From NCBI RefSeq assembly GCF_902464545.1, contig NZ_CABQJR010000008.1, forward strand, positions 6,737 to 70,736: a DNA stretch of 64,000 nucleotides. The letters run 5' to 3'. The stretch comes from an uncultured Senegalimassilia sp. GTDB lineage: Bacteria; Actinomycetota; Coriobacteriia; Coriobacteriales; Eggerthellaceae. The notes beneath the pieces were generated by a model. That model did not search any database. It saw nothing but the letters and a program-made list of their open reading frames with translations, and had not been told where the DNA came from. Each line of letters starts with the position of its first letter. Position 1 is the first letter of the stretch. Both the position numbers and the translations under genes were made by a program. Below, in pieces: positions 34,892 to 43,468 of the stretch.

Positions 34892-37045
34892 ATGAGCAGC
34901 CATCTGAAGAACATCGAGGGCATGACAATGGAGGGCAAGCTGCCTGAAGTGCGCCTTGCGAACACGCCGTTTCGAGCGGTCAGCCCTTATGAGCCTTCAG
35001 GCGATCAGCCGCAAGCCATCAAGAAGCTGGCGCAAGGCGTTGAAGACGGGCTACGGTATCAAACGCTTCTGGGCGTTACGGGATCGGGCAAAACATTCAC
35101 CATGGCGAAAACCATCGAGGCGGTGCAGCGCCCTACGCTTGTCATGGCGCCGAACAAGACGCTTGCCGCTCAGCTTGCAAGCGAGCTGAAGGAGTTCTTC
35201 CCCGATAACGCCGTGGTGTACTTCGTCAGCTACTACGATTATTATCAGCCCGAGGCGTACGTGCCCTCGTCGGACACGTTCATCGAGAAGGACGCCTCTA
35301 TCAACGAAGAGGTGGAGAAACTGCGCCATGCCGCAACCAGCGCGCTCCTTTCCAGGCGCGACGTTATCGTGGTGGCATCGGTCAGCTGCATCTACGGCAT
35401 CGGCAGCCCCATGGATTACGCGGGCATGGCCGTATTCGTGGACAAGCAGAAAGAGATGGATCGCGACCAGATGATTCACGACCTTATCGACATCCAGTAC
35501 GATCGCAACGACTACGAGCTGAAACGCGGCACGTTCCGCGTGCGTGGGGATAACCTGGATGTGTTCCCGCCATATGCGGACAATCCGGTGCGCGTGGAGT
35601 TCTGGGGCGATGAGATAGAGCAGATCTCCGAGATCGATAACGTCACGGGCGAGGTTTTGCAAACCTATGAGGCCCTGCCCATTTGGCCGGCCTCCCATTA
35701 CGTGACGGCGCGCCCGAAGATGGAGCACGCCATCAAAACCATCCAAGAGGAGCTGCGCGAGCGCTTGCAGCAGTTCAAGGAAGAGGGCAAGCTGCTTGAG
35801 GCCCAGCGGCTGGAGATGCGCGTGAACTACGATCTTGAGATGCTGGAGACCATGGGATTTTGTAGCGGCATCGAGAATTACTCCCGGCATCTCGACGGAC
35901 GTGAGCTCGGAGAGCCCCCGTACACGCTCATCGACTATTTCCCGGATGATTTCCTGTGCATCATCGACGAGAGCCATGTGACGGTGCCTCAGATCCGGGG
36001 TATGCACGAAGGCGATCGCAGCCGCAAGATCACCTTGACCGAGCATGGGTTCCGGCTGCCCAGCTGTTTGGATAACCGTCCGCTGCGTTTCGACGAGTTC
36101 GAGGAGCGCGTGCCGCAGTTCATCTACGTGTCGGCAACGCCCGGCGATTACGAGCTGAAGGTCAGCCAGCAGCAGGTGGAGCAGATCATCCGCCCCACGG
36201 GCTTGCTTGACCCCGAGATCATCGTGCGCGGCAGTGCAAGCCAGATCGACGACATCATCGACGAGGCGAAGGAGCGCGCCGATCGCAATGAGCGTGTGCT
36301 CATAACCACGCTTACCAAGAAGATGGCCGAGGACTTGACCGATCATCTTCTGGACCGCGGCATACGCGCCCGCTACATGCACAGCGACATCGGCACGCTT
36401 GAGCGCGTGGACATCCTGCGCGATCTGCGTTTGGGCAAGTTCGACGTGCTGGTGGGAATCAACCTGCTCCGTGAGGGCTTGGACCTGCCTGAAGTGACGT
36501 TGGTCGCCATCCTTGATGCCGACAAGGAAGGCTTCCTGCGTAACCAGCGCAGCCTGATCCAAACCATCGGCCGCGCGGCTCGCAACGCGAATGGCCAGGT
36601 GATCATGTATGCCGATAAAACCACCGACTCCATGGACCTTGCTATCACGGAAACGCGGCGCCGTCGCAGCATCCAGATGGCCTACAACGAAGAGCACGGC
36701 ATCACGCCTAAAACGGTCACGAAGGCGGTCGTGGACATCATGAGCTACGTGCATGGGGAGATGGGCGATGTGTCGTCCGAGCAGGTGAACATGCAGCTTG
36801 CCGAGCTGTCGCGCGAAGAGGTGCTGCGCGTTATCTCCAGCATGGAGGAAGACATGGCGGAGGCGTCGCGCAATATGGACTTCGAGGAGGCGGCGCGCTT
36901 GCGAGACGAGGTGGTGCGCTTGCGTGCCGGCGTTGAAGGCGAAAGCGAGGCCGACGTGCTCAAGGACTTGAAGAAGAGCGCGCGCAAGGGCAGCGCCTTC
37001 GGCAATCGCAAGAACGCGGCGTACGGCAGCTCGCGCCGGTCGTAG
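34892..37045 (+). CDS. uvrB: UvrABC system protein B
   Basis: UvrB is the damage-verifying helicase of nucleotide excision repair. The 717-residue protein has helicase motif I GVTGSGKT, the beta-hairpin region YYDYYQPEAY, motif II IIDESH, motif VI QTIGRAARN, and the C-terminal UVR domain (NMDFEEAARLRDEV) that binds UvrC. Starts at 34886 (TTG), 34892 (ATG) and 34922 (ATG) are possible; I use 34892, with AAGGA 11 bases upstream. The SOS box in its promoter predicts LexA control. Bases 37046-37242 after it, facing the convergent larE, show no gene or clear terminator. Confidence 0.96.
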   Translation: MSSHLKNIEGMTMEGKLPEVRLANTPFRAVSPYEPSGDQPQAIKKLAQGVEDGLRYQTLLGVTGSGKTFTMAKTIEAVQRPTLVMAPNKTLAAQLASELKEFFPDNAVVYFVSYYDYYQPEAYVPSSDTFIEKDASINEEVEKLRHAATSALLSRRDVIVVASVSCIYGIGSPMDYAGMAVFVDKQKEMDRDQMIHDLIDIQYDRNDYELKRGTFRVRGDNLDVFPPYADNPVRVEFWGDEIEQISEIDNVTGEVLQTYEALPIWPASHYVTARPKMEHAIKTIQEELRERLQQFKEEGKLLEAQRLEMRVNYDLEMLETMGFCSGIENYSRHLDGRELGEPPYTLIDYFPDDFLCIIDESHVTVPQIRGMHEGDRSRKITLTEHGFRLPSCLDNRPLRFDEFEERVPQFIYVSATPGDYELKVSQQQVEQIIRPTGLLDPEIIVRGSASQIDDIIDEAKERADRNERVLITTLTKKMAEDLTDHLLDRGIRARYMHSDIGTLERVDILRDLRLGKFDVLVGINLLREGLDLPEVTLVAILDADKEGFLRNQRSLIQTIGRAARNANGQVIMYADKTTDSMDLAITETRRRRSIQMAYNEEHGITPKTVTKAVVDIMSYVHGEMGDVSSEQVNMQLAELSREEVLRVISSMEEDMAEASRNMDFEEAARLRDEVVRLRAGVEGESEADVLKDLKKSARKGSAFGNRKNAAYGSSRRS

Positions 37046-37242
37046 AGCTGCGGTTGCTCGGCGTTTGCGGACTGATAGGGCGATTGCGGGAGCGGCTGCG
37101 TAGCGCTTGCCTGCACCGGTTATTTGCGCGGGGCAGATCGCATGCTGCTCTTGGCTGTGGCGGTTTGCGGCTTGCGCAGGACAGGTGGATGCTGCGTATG
37201 GGCGGCAGCTTACGGTCTCGCGGCGTCGCCGCCGCATTCGGT

Positions 37243-38082
37243 TTATTCGGAAACGTTTTGGTTCAGGCTGCCGGTGCGATAGCCGTCGGCATCAACGGTC
37301 ACGTAGGCGAACCCCGCATCGTGTATGCGTGCGGTCAGGTCGGTGGATATCAGCGCGTCCATAAGCGCTGCTCGCTGGTCGGACGCTACCTCGATGCGTG
37401 CGAGGTCCCCATGGGCGCGGCAGCGTATCTGGGGAAAACCTGCGTCCATAAGCGCATCCTCGGCATGCTCGACGGATCGAAGTTTGTCGGCGGTGATGGC
37501 CTCGTTGTAGGGGATGCGGCTTGCAAGGCATGCGTAAGAGGGCTTGTCCCAGGTTGGAAGGCCAAGCTTGCGGGACAGGGCACGAACATCGGCTTTCGAT
37601 AAGCCTGCTGCCAGCAAGGGGCTGTCCACCTTCAACTCGCCAAGAGCCTTAAGCCCAGGGCGGTAATCGCCCAGATCGCTGGTGTTGGTGCCTTCGGCCA
37701 CGTAGGGTATTCCCAGGCGTGCGGCCTGGTCCACGATGCGGGTGAACAATGCGCTTTTGCAGAGGTAGCATCGATCTGCGGGGTTTTCGACGAAGCCGGG
37801 TATGGTCAAGGCGTCGACGTCCATCACCACATGGCGGATGCCTCGCGTGATGCAAAAATCGCTGGCTTCGCGAATCTCTCGTGCGGGGATCATCTGCGCG
37901 CGGGCGGTGATGGCAATGGCGCTATCGCCTAGCACATCGGCGGCAACGCTTAGCAGCAGGGTGGAGTCCACGCCGCCGGAAAACGCTATGGCAACCGCCC
38001 CCAGTTTTGTCAGATGCTCTTTCAGCGCTTCGTGCTTCTTGGAAAGCTCAGCGGACAGCGGGGAGGGAGTGTCGGTGCTCAT
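37243..38082 (-). CDS. larE: LarE-type ATP-dependent sacrificial sulfurtransferase
   Basis: LarE activates and thiolates a nicotinic-acid-derived mononucleotide to build the nickel-pincer cofactor of lactate racemase and related enzymes. The 279-residue protein has the PP-loop FSGGVDSTLLL, CYLCKSALF, EGTNTSDLGDYRPGLKAL, and the segment YACLASRIPYN, whose Cys is the sulfur donor in the single-cysteine LarE type. larA, larB and larC are not in the window, so the target enzyme is elsewhere. It starts after GGAAGGCC-like bases and is followed, on the same strand, by no close gene. Confidence 0.9.
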   Translation of the reverse strand: MSTDTPSPLSAELSKKHEALKEHLTKLGAVAIAFSGGVDSTLLLSVAADVLGDSAIAITARAQMIPAREIREASDFCITRGIRHVVMDVDALTIPGFVENPADRCYLCKSALFTRIVDQAARLGIPYVAEGTNTSDLGDYRPGLKALGELKVDSPLLAAGLSKADVRALSRKLGLPTWDKPSYACLASRIPYNEAITADKLRSVEHAEDALMDAGFPQIRCRAHGDLARIEVASDQRAALMDALISTDLTARIHDAGFAYVTVDADGYRTGSLNQNVSE

Positions 38083-38171
38083 GGAAGGCCTTTCGCGTTG
38101 CAGGTGGTTTCGTTACGCACGCTAGCACATGAAGTTAGCTTCAGGTTTTGCCGAGCTGCAAGATTTCGCGT

Positions 38172-39224
38172 TTAGAGCATATCGGTGAAGCGCAGATTCA
38201 TGTCGACGGGGGTGGAGATGCCGGCAACGCTACCGGTGTTGCTGTATTGCCACAGCACGAAATCGAACTGCCCGGAGGGCTGCAGCGCGTTGTATTCGGC
38301 GAACCAGACGGGGCGGTCGCCTAGGCTATCCAGGTTCATGCGGGCGATATCCACTTTGTTGCCATACACCATGGAGCGGTAACCTGCTTGCTCGATGCGT
38401 TGGCAGAACGCCAGCGCAGCAGCGGTGAGGGTGTCTCGGTCCACGTTATTACCGCGTGCGTTCACCGTCGTGTCCTTCTCGTGGTCGAAGGTTATGGGAA
38501 GGTCGAGCTTGCGGCCGCCAAGCTGGTCAAGCACGAAGTCGGCCTCCTCCTGCGCCTCCTCGGCGCTGGTGGCTTGCGAGTAAAAGTACACGCCGGTTTG
38601 CAAGCCCGCTTCGGTTGCTCCGTCAAGGTTCTCGTTCAGGCGAGCGTCCGCGAACAGACCGCCTTCGGTGGTGCCGCGATAGCCAGCTCGTACAAAGGCG
38701 AACTGGATTCCGTCGCTTGCAACCTGCTCCCAGTCGATGGCGCCTTGCATTTCGGACACGTCGATCCCCGTCTGCGACTTCTCTGCCCCGTTCTCGGAGT
38801 ATGAGAACCTGCCGTTTTGTTGGGAGAGCCCCGAGAAATCGTACGGGCTGACATAGGGCTGCTTCGTGTTGGCCGAGCGGGAGGCTTCTTCTTGCGACGA
38901 GCCGTTGAGCAGCGCCGATGTTGCGTTGCATGCCGATATGCCGACGACGATGAGCGCAAGCGCGAACGCAAGGATGACGAACGGCTTGCGGGCGCTGGTG
39001 TTACGACGTGGGTGTTGCTGGGGGCGAGTCGATCCGGGTCGTGTGGATGCGTTGCGCGTCGACGGAGAGGTGCGGGATCGCGCGCATGCGTTTCGTGCCG
39101 ATGATGAGCTTTGAGGCCGCGCGGATGCGTTGCGCGTCGGCGTTGAGACCCGGGGTTTTGTGGACGCATTACGCGTTGATGATGAGGTGCGGGCGGGCTG
39201 CCCGTTGCGGTTTCTGCTATTCAT
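38172..39224 (-). CDS. Membrane-anchored GH25 muramidase (lysozyme)
   Basis: A 350-residue protein predicted to cut peptidoglycan outside the cell. Residues 1-80 are a basic, Ser/Thr/Arg/Asn-rich cytoplasmic segment built of repeated units of the form STRNAS..P; a membrane helix follows at about 82-101 (FVILAFALALIVVGISAC). The GH25 domain begins at TGIDVSEMQGAIDW, with catalytic acids in GIDVSE and ITFDHEKD, plus VYFYSQA and WFAEYNA. The N-terminal repeats are encoded by imperfect DNA repeats at about 39010-39200. Whether the Cys near the helix end is lipidated is unclear. Confidence 0.88.
   Translation of the reverse strand: MNSRNRNGQPARTSSSTRNASTKPRVSTPTRNASARPQSSSSARNACARSRTSPSTRNASTRPGSTRPQQHPRRNTSARKPFVILAFALALIVVGISACNATSALLNGSSQEEASRSANTKQPYVSPYDFSGLSQQNGRFSYSENGAEKSQTGIDVSEMQGAIDWEQVASDGIQFAFVRAGYRGTTEGGLFADARLNENLDGATEAGLQTGVYFYSQATSAEEAQEEADFVLDQLGGRKLDLPITFDHEKDTTVNARGNNVDRDTLTAAALAFCQRIEQAGYRSMVYGNKVDIARMNLDSLGDRPVWFAEYNALQPSGQFDFVLWQYSNTGSVAGISTPVDMNLRFTDML
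39010..39200. repeat. Imperfect tandem repeats coding the lysozyme N terminus
   Basis: Units containing GATGCGTTGCGCGTCG-like sequence recur four to five times at spacings near 60 bases (for example near 39045, 39120 and 39160), with shorter related units between. They encode the repeated STRNAS-type peptide of the lysozyme tail on the minus strand and could change copy number by slippage. Confidence 0.5.
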
Positions 39225-39519
39225 AGGCGTTATGGTAGCAAACGGCGTGGGGCGCGGGGTGCCCGTCCATGGTTTGAGCGCGGGGTTTTCAAATGCCGCT
39301 CATAGTGATTTCCCGCCGCTGACGCACGTTAACGGCGTTAATCCAATTGATACTAACTTACTTCTAATATGCTCATCTCATTGTTGGTTTTAACCTGATG
39401 CGCACGCTCTTGCAGGTGTTTTGCGCGTGATTTCGGGATGCTTGCGCATGTGCGCAAGCAAGCGGGTGTTCGCCTCGTTGGGGAAGCGGGGCGCGACAAG
39501 GTGAGGATGGGACGCTACG

Positions 39520-39936
39520 ATGATGGTTTCGACAAGGGGGCGCTATGCCCTCAGGCTTATGATCGATATCGCCAAGCAGGGGGAGGCAGGCGCGCTTGTC
39601 ACTATGAGACAAGCCGCGCAACGTCAGGGGCTTTCCGTCAAGTATCTAGAGCAGCTGGGCGGCGCTCTCGTGCGCGCCGGGGTGCTGAAGAGCATTCGGG
39701 GCGTGAGCGGCGGATATTATCTGGTCAAGCCGGCGGATCAGATTCGTATCGGCGACGTGTTGCGCGCCACGGAAGGTTCCTGCATGCCGGTTGCATGCGT
39801 GGACGATGAGGGCAAATGCGATTTTGCTGACGGCTGCGAGGCGCGCAGCTTCTGGCGGGGGATGGGCAACGCCATCAACGCCTATATCGACCGCATCACA
39901 CTCGCCGATGTGCTGGAAGGCAACGTGGAGGCATAA
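39520..39936 (+). CDS. Rrf2-family transcriptional regulator
   Basis: A 138-residue winged-helix regulator of the Rrf2/IscR family. The N terminus STRGRYALRLMIDIA and KYLEQLGGALVRAGVLKSIRGVSGGYYLVKP are typical. Cys88, Cys93, Cys100 and Cys106 fall where IscR binds an Fe-S cluster, with C-x6-C-x5-C spacing close to the IscR pattern, so it probably senses iron-sulfur status, nitric oxide or redox. No isc or suf gene is adjacent, so targets are unknown. The 296 bases upstream include an AT-rich stretch (39330-39400) likely holding its promoter. A perfect terminator follows. Confidence 0.9.
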   Translation: MMVSTRGRYALRLMIDIAKQGEAGALVTMRQAAQRQGLSVKYLEQLGGALVRAGVLKSIRGVSGGYYLVKPADQIRIGDVLRATEGSCMPVACVDDEGKCDFADGCEARSFWRGMGNAINAYIDRITLADVLEGNVEA

Positions 39937-39983
39937 CCGATTCCAGGGGCGCAATACGTCGTTGACGATCAGCCCTGCAAACG

Positions 39984-40022
39984 CACCGGGCCGCAGCTTG
40001 CAAGCTGCGGCCCGGTGTTTTC
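39984..40022 (+). terminator. Terminator after the Rrf2 gene
   Basis: A perfect 17-base inverted repeat CACCGGGCCGCAGCTTG/CAAGCTGCGGCCCGGTG, followed by TTTTC. The 357-base gap to 40293 otherwise holds no gene. Confidence 0.85.
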
Positions 40023-40244
40023 ATTTGGCGATGCCCGTTTCTTTTTATACGTGTGCACAAAAAAGAGCGGTTTGAGCCGTGTTGGCAATCGCACTTCATT
40101 GCGAATGGAGGCTTTCCGTTGTGTCGCGGCTATCGCCCGGGTTGTTGATAGCTAGCGGGAAAACGCATCGAGCTAAGGCTTCGCCGATGTCGGCTCGATT
40201 CGTGCCCGGCGCCTGCTGGCTGCCAGCATCCGATCGGGGAATAC

Positions 40245-40282
40245 GGCGACGGGCTGCGAATTAACGTTTGCAGCCCGTCGCC
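40245..40282 (-). terminator. Hairpin downstream of the MoxR-type gene
   Basis: Sixteen-base arms GGCGACGGGCTGCGAA and TTTGCAGCCCGTCGCC with a six-base loop, lying 11 bases after the minus-strand stop. There is no T-tract on the minus strand. Confidence 0.5.
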
Positions 40283-40292
40283 ATTGTTGGCG

Positions 40293-41804
40293 CTATTCCT
40301 CGTCGAGCGCGGTTTGCTTGATGCGGGCCGCCAGGTCGGCGCCGCGGTCGCCGAACAGAAGCACGCTGTTGTGCTTGAAGAAACGCTCGCTTCCGTGTGC
40401 GTTGATGAACGCCATGCTGTAGCGGTTCGCGGAGAGGTCGGTGATAAGCAGCAGCATCTCCTGACCTTCGCCAAACGCCTGCTCGGCGAACGCCAATGCG
40501 CGGTCAAGGGCTTGCTCGCCCTGCTCAACGCGGCTCTCAAGCCCGCCGAGCATCTTGGAGAACGCTTCTTTGACCTGGTCGAACGTAAGCGACCCGCTTT
40601 GCGCTCCCAGGTGCTGCGCTTGCTGCAGCATGTCGATGGCGCGCTCGTAGGAGCGATACTTCTGCTCGGACAGAAGCCCGCTTGCGCGGTCGGTGCGCAG
40701 CAAGCGGCGCACCTCGGCTTCCTGCGCGCGCACCTCCTCGGTGGCATCGGCGGTGCCGGTGGCTTCAAGCTTGTCGCGCATAGCGGCCAGGCGAGGATGC
40801 GCGAACTCCACGGCGCCTTCCTCGAGCACCGCCTCGCGCAGCACGCCTGCAAGCGCGTCGGAGAGCAGGCCCACTACCGACACGCGCTCGTCGAAGGGCG
40901 CGGCCTGGGCGCGCTCGACCACTTCGGGGCCGGCCGTGCCCGCAAGCACGCGGTCCACCTGGTAGTCGGCGCGATACTTCGTGAACAGGTCGTAGTACAC
41001 GGCGAAACGCTTGGCGATCTGGGGCGCCTGCACGTATTGGCCGATGAGCACCTCGTCGACGGGCAGGTCCTGCGCCTCGTAGAGCCTGATGGCGCTCGAC
41101 AGGTCGTCCCAGCCGCGAGCCGTGACGAATTCCTTGCCGTCGGGCGTGGTCTCCAGGTGGTAGAAGTGGTCCTGCTCGACGTCAAGGTAGGTGATGACCG
41201 CCGGATGCACGCCGTGGCCGAGCGCGTATTCGCGCCATGCCTGGAAGTCGGGCTCCACGTCAAGGCGCTTCAAGCGGTCCCACGTTGCCAGGTCGAAGTC
41301 GCGCGCCGTGCGGTTGTACTCGGGCGGGTTGCCTGCCGTCACCACGATCCAGCCCTCGGGGACCTTGTGGCGGCCGAACACCTTGTACTGCAGGAACTGC
41401 AGCATGGCGGGCGTGAGCGTTTCCGACACGCAGTTGATCTCGTCGAGGAACAGGATGCCCTCGCGATGCCCGGTTTGCTCGATGGCGTCGTAGACCGCGG
41501 CGATGATCTCGCTCATGGTGTATTCGGACACGTCATAGGTTTTGCCGCCGTATTCCTTCTGGGCGATGAACGGCAGACCCAGCGCGCTTTGGCGCGTGTG
41601 ATGGGTCATAGAGTAGGAAACGAAGCCCACCTCAAGCTCTTGGGCGATCTGCTCGACGATGGCGGTTTTGCCGATGCCGGGCGCGCCCAACAGGAAGATG
41701 GGGCGCTGGCGCTGCGGCGGCAGGGCGTAGCCGCCGAACTCGTCTTTGGCGAAATACGCCTGCATGGTGTACTTGATCTGCTGTTTCGCCTGTTGGATAT
41801 CCAT
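40293..41804 (-). CDS. MoxR-like AAA+ ATPase
   Basis: A 503-residue AAA+ protein. The N-terminal ~270 residues are the ATPase: Walker A LLGAPGIGKTAI, Walker B ILFLDEINCVSE, and sensor 1 VVTAGNPPEYN. The remaining ~230 residues are helical, charged and not recognisable, including a region of coiled-coil character near 350-420. MoxR ATPases usually work as chaperone partners of a VWA-domain protein. Here the VWA gene lies just upstream on the same strand, 27 bases away, which supports that pairing. Start is the ATG at 41804 with GGAGC upstream. Cellular target unknown. Confidence 0.85.
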   Translation of the reverse strand: MDIQQAKQQIKYTMQAYFAKDEFGGYALPPQRQRPIFLLGAPGIGKTAIVEQIAQELEVGFVSYSMTHHTRQSALGLPFIAQKEYGGKTYDVSEYTMSEIIAAVYDAIEQTGHREGILFLDEINCVSETLTPAMLQFLQYKVFGRHKVPEGWIVVTAGNPPEYNRTARDFDLATWDRLKRLDVEPDFQAWREYALGHGVHPAVITYLDVEQDHFYHLETTPDGKEFVTARGWDDLSSAIRLYEAQDLPVDEVLIGQYVQAPQIAKRFAVYYDLFTKYRADYQVDRVLAGTAGPEVVERAQAAPFDERVSVVGLLSDALAGVLREAVLEEGAVEFAHPRLAAMRDKLEATGTADATEEVRAQEAEVRRLLRTDRASGLLSEQKYRSYERAIDMLQQAQHLGAQSGSLTFDQVKEAFSKMLGGLESRVEQGEQALDRALAFAEQAFGEGQEMLLLITDLSANRYSMAFINAHGSERFFKHNSVLLFGDRGADLAARIKQTALDEE

Positions 41805-41831
41805 GGCTGCTCCTTGCTCGATGGGGTGGTG

Positions 41832-43373
41832 CTAGGCCAGGTCGGGGGCCTGCTCGGTAAACGTTTCGTCGAGGACGGCCTTCATGGCCCAGGGCGGCAC
41901 CGGTGCGCTTGCGTCGGCGGTCTCGGCGTCAGGGAACACGAAGGCGGTATCGAAGGACGGCTTGTGGGCAGGGTAGGTGCCTTGGCCGTCGGTGAAGTAG
42001 AGAAGGCCGCCGAGGTTTTGGAACTCGCCTCGTTCAAGCGCATCTTCGACGTAGGCGAACACGGGTCGGAAATCGGTTCCGCCCAGGCCTTTGACCTGCA
42101 CATTGTCCAGGAAATCGTCCAGCTCGTCCAAGCTGTGGATGCAGTCGACGGCCGTTACGGCGGCGTCGCATTGCACCAGATGCACGTTCATGCGGGTGAA
42201 AAATCCCGTTTCGTTGGACAGGATGGGATACGTGCGCTCAAGAAAACGCCTGACCAGCCCGTCTTTGGTGGATGCGGAAGTGTCGATGGCTATGACGAAA
42301 TCGCGGATGCGCCGCTCCTCGACGTATTCCAAAGGCTCGATCAGGGGCAGGTTGCCGTAGCGCGAAAGGCCGTAGCAATAATAGACGTAGTCGAACTCGT
42401 CGTCGTTGACGCGTACATGCTCGCCCATGCGCGCGAACTTGCGCAGAAAAGCGGTGAAGTCTTGCTTGCGGCGTGTGACCGAGCGCAGGTTCATGGAGAG
42501 GTTGGACCCTTCCACGCCCCAAAGCTTGATATAGGAGTCAAGCTGCACGCCCATTTCCAGCGCCGCGTTCTTCCACTGGTCGCGCGAGCGGTCGAGGTTG
42601 ACGGTGTCGGCGAAGCGGTTCGCCTGCACGCCGCGCGCCTGCTCGGGCGCCTCCTTCTCGGTGATGTCGTCGAGCGACAGGCCGCGGTGGGCCTTGTGGT
42701 TGGGCTTGGCCTTGCGCGCCTCGTCGGGCATGGGCATGTCCGTGCCGTTCTTGCCTGCCTCGCCGGCGGCGGGGGCGGGGGAATCGGCGGCGTTTTCCTG
42801 CTTCTCGCCCGTTTGGGCCTGACGGCGTGCTGCCTCCTCGGCAGCCATGCGGTGCCAGGGTTCGTGGTCATCGGCGACGAAGGGCGCGGCCAGCTGCGCG
42901 AGTTCCTGGTCGTCCATTCCCTTGTCGGCGAAGTAGCGGTATAGCGCCTCGGCCGTGAGCTGCGGGCATTCAGCTTGAAGCTGGGCGAGGGCTGCCGTTT
43001 GACGCGCGGCGCGCGGGCTTGCCGTGGCCGGCAATGCCAGCTGGGTGATGACCGCTTCGACGGCTATGTCGCATGCGGCATCCCAGCGCGCGGCGTCCAT
43101 GTTCGGGTTGGGGAAGGGGTGCAGGAACACGTCGTGCAGCATGATGTGCAGGTACGTGCGCGCAAGCTCCTCCGGGCTTGACGCGAAGGTGCGCGCCACG
43201 TCGGCCGGGCTGTAGCGCAGGTACGTGCCATCGGTGGCGATGGTCTGCCCAGGTTGCGCCAGCAGCTTGAGATGGGCGAACGCGGCGTTCATAAAGCGCA
43301 AGCTGACCAGCAGCTTGTTGCGGGTGAGCTCAAGGGCTTGCTGGGCAAGCCGACCTGAGGCGTTATGTGCCAT
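41832..43373 (-). CDS. VWA-domain protein with N-terminal DUF2201-like metallopeptidase fold
   Basis: A 513-residue protein. Residues ~1-190 resemble the putative metallopeptidase part of DUF2201 proteins: TYLHIMLHDVFLHPF retains His-x3-His-x4-His, but Ile stands where the catalytic Glu of an HExxH motif would be, followed by WDAACDIAVEAVI. A low-complexity charged linker spans ~235-300. The C-terminal VWA-like domain has the MIDAS motif DTSAST and later GLGGTDFRPVF. It is likely a MoxR substrate adaptor. The ATG with GGGAGG seven bases upstream sets the start. It is divergent from the leucine-rich-repeat gene, 95 bases apart. Confidence 0.83.
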   Translation of the reverse strand: MAHNASGRLAQQALELTRNKLLVSLRFMNAAFAHLKLLAQPGQTIATDGTYLRYSPADVARTFASSPEELARTYLHIMLHDVFLHPFPNPNMDAARWDAACDIAVEAVITQLALPATASPRAARQTAALAQLQAECPQLTAEALYRYFADKGMDDQELAQLAAPFVADDHEPWHRMAAEEAARRQAQTGEKQENAADSPAPAAGEAGKNGTDMPMPDEARKAKPNHKAHRGLSLDDITEKEAPEQARGVQANRFADTVNLDRSRDQWKNAALEMGVQLDSYIKLWGVEGSNLSMNLRSVTRRKQDFTAFLRKFARMGEHVRVNDDEFDYVYYCYGLSRYGNLPLIEPLEYVEERRIRDFVIAIDTSASTKDGLVRRFLERTYPILSNETGFFTRMNVHLVQCDAAVTAVDCIHSLDELDDFLDNVQVKGLGGTDFRPVFAYVEDALERGEFQNLGGLLYFTDGQGTYPAHKPSFDTAFVFPDAETADASAPVPPWAMKAVLDETFTEQAPDLA

Positions 43374-43468
43374 TGAGGGCCTCCCGTCGCTTGATTTCGT
43401 CGCTTCGCGCAGTGTAGCATGGGCGGCAAAGCGGGTAAACACAGGGCCTTGATATGGGAGGTGCTTCG

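Noticed and set aside
40284..42944. An 886-codon open frame on the plus strand
   Set aside because: It is antisense to the MoxR and VWA genes, which have clear domains and ribosome binding sites; long antisense frames are expected at this GC content.
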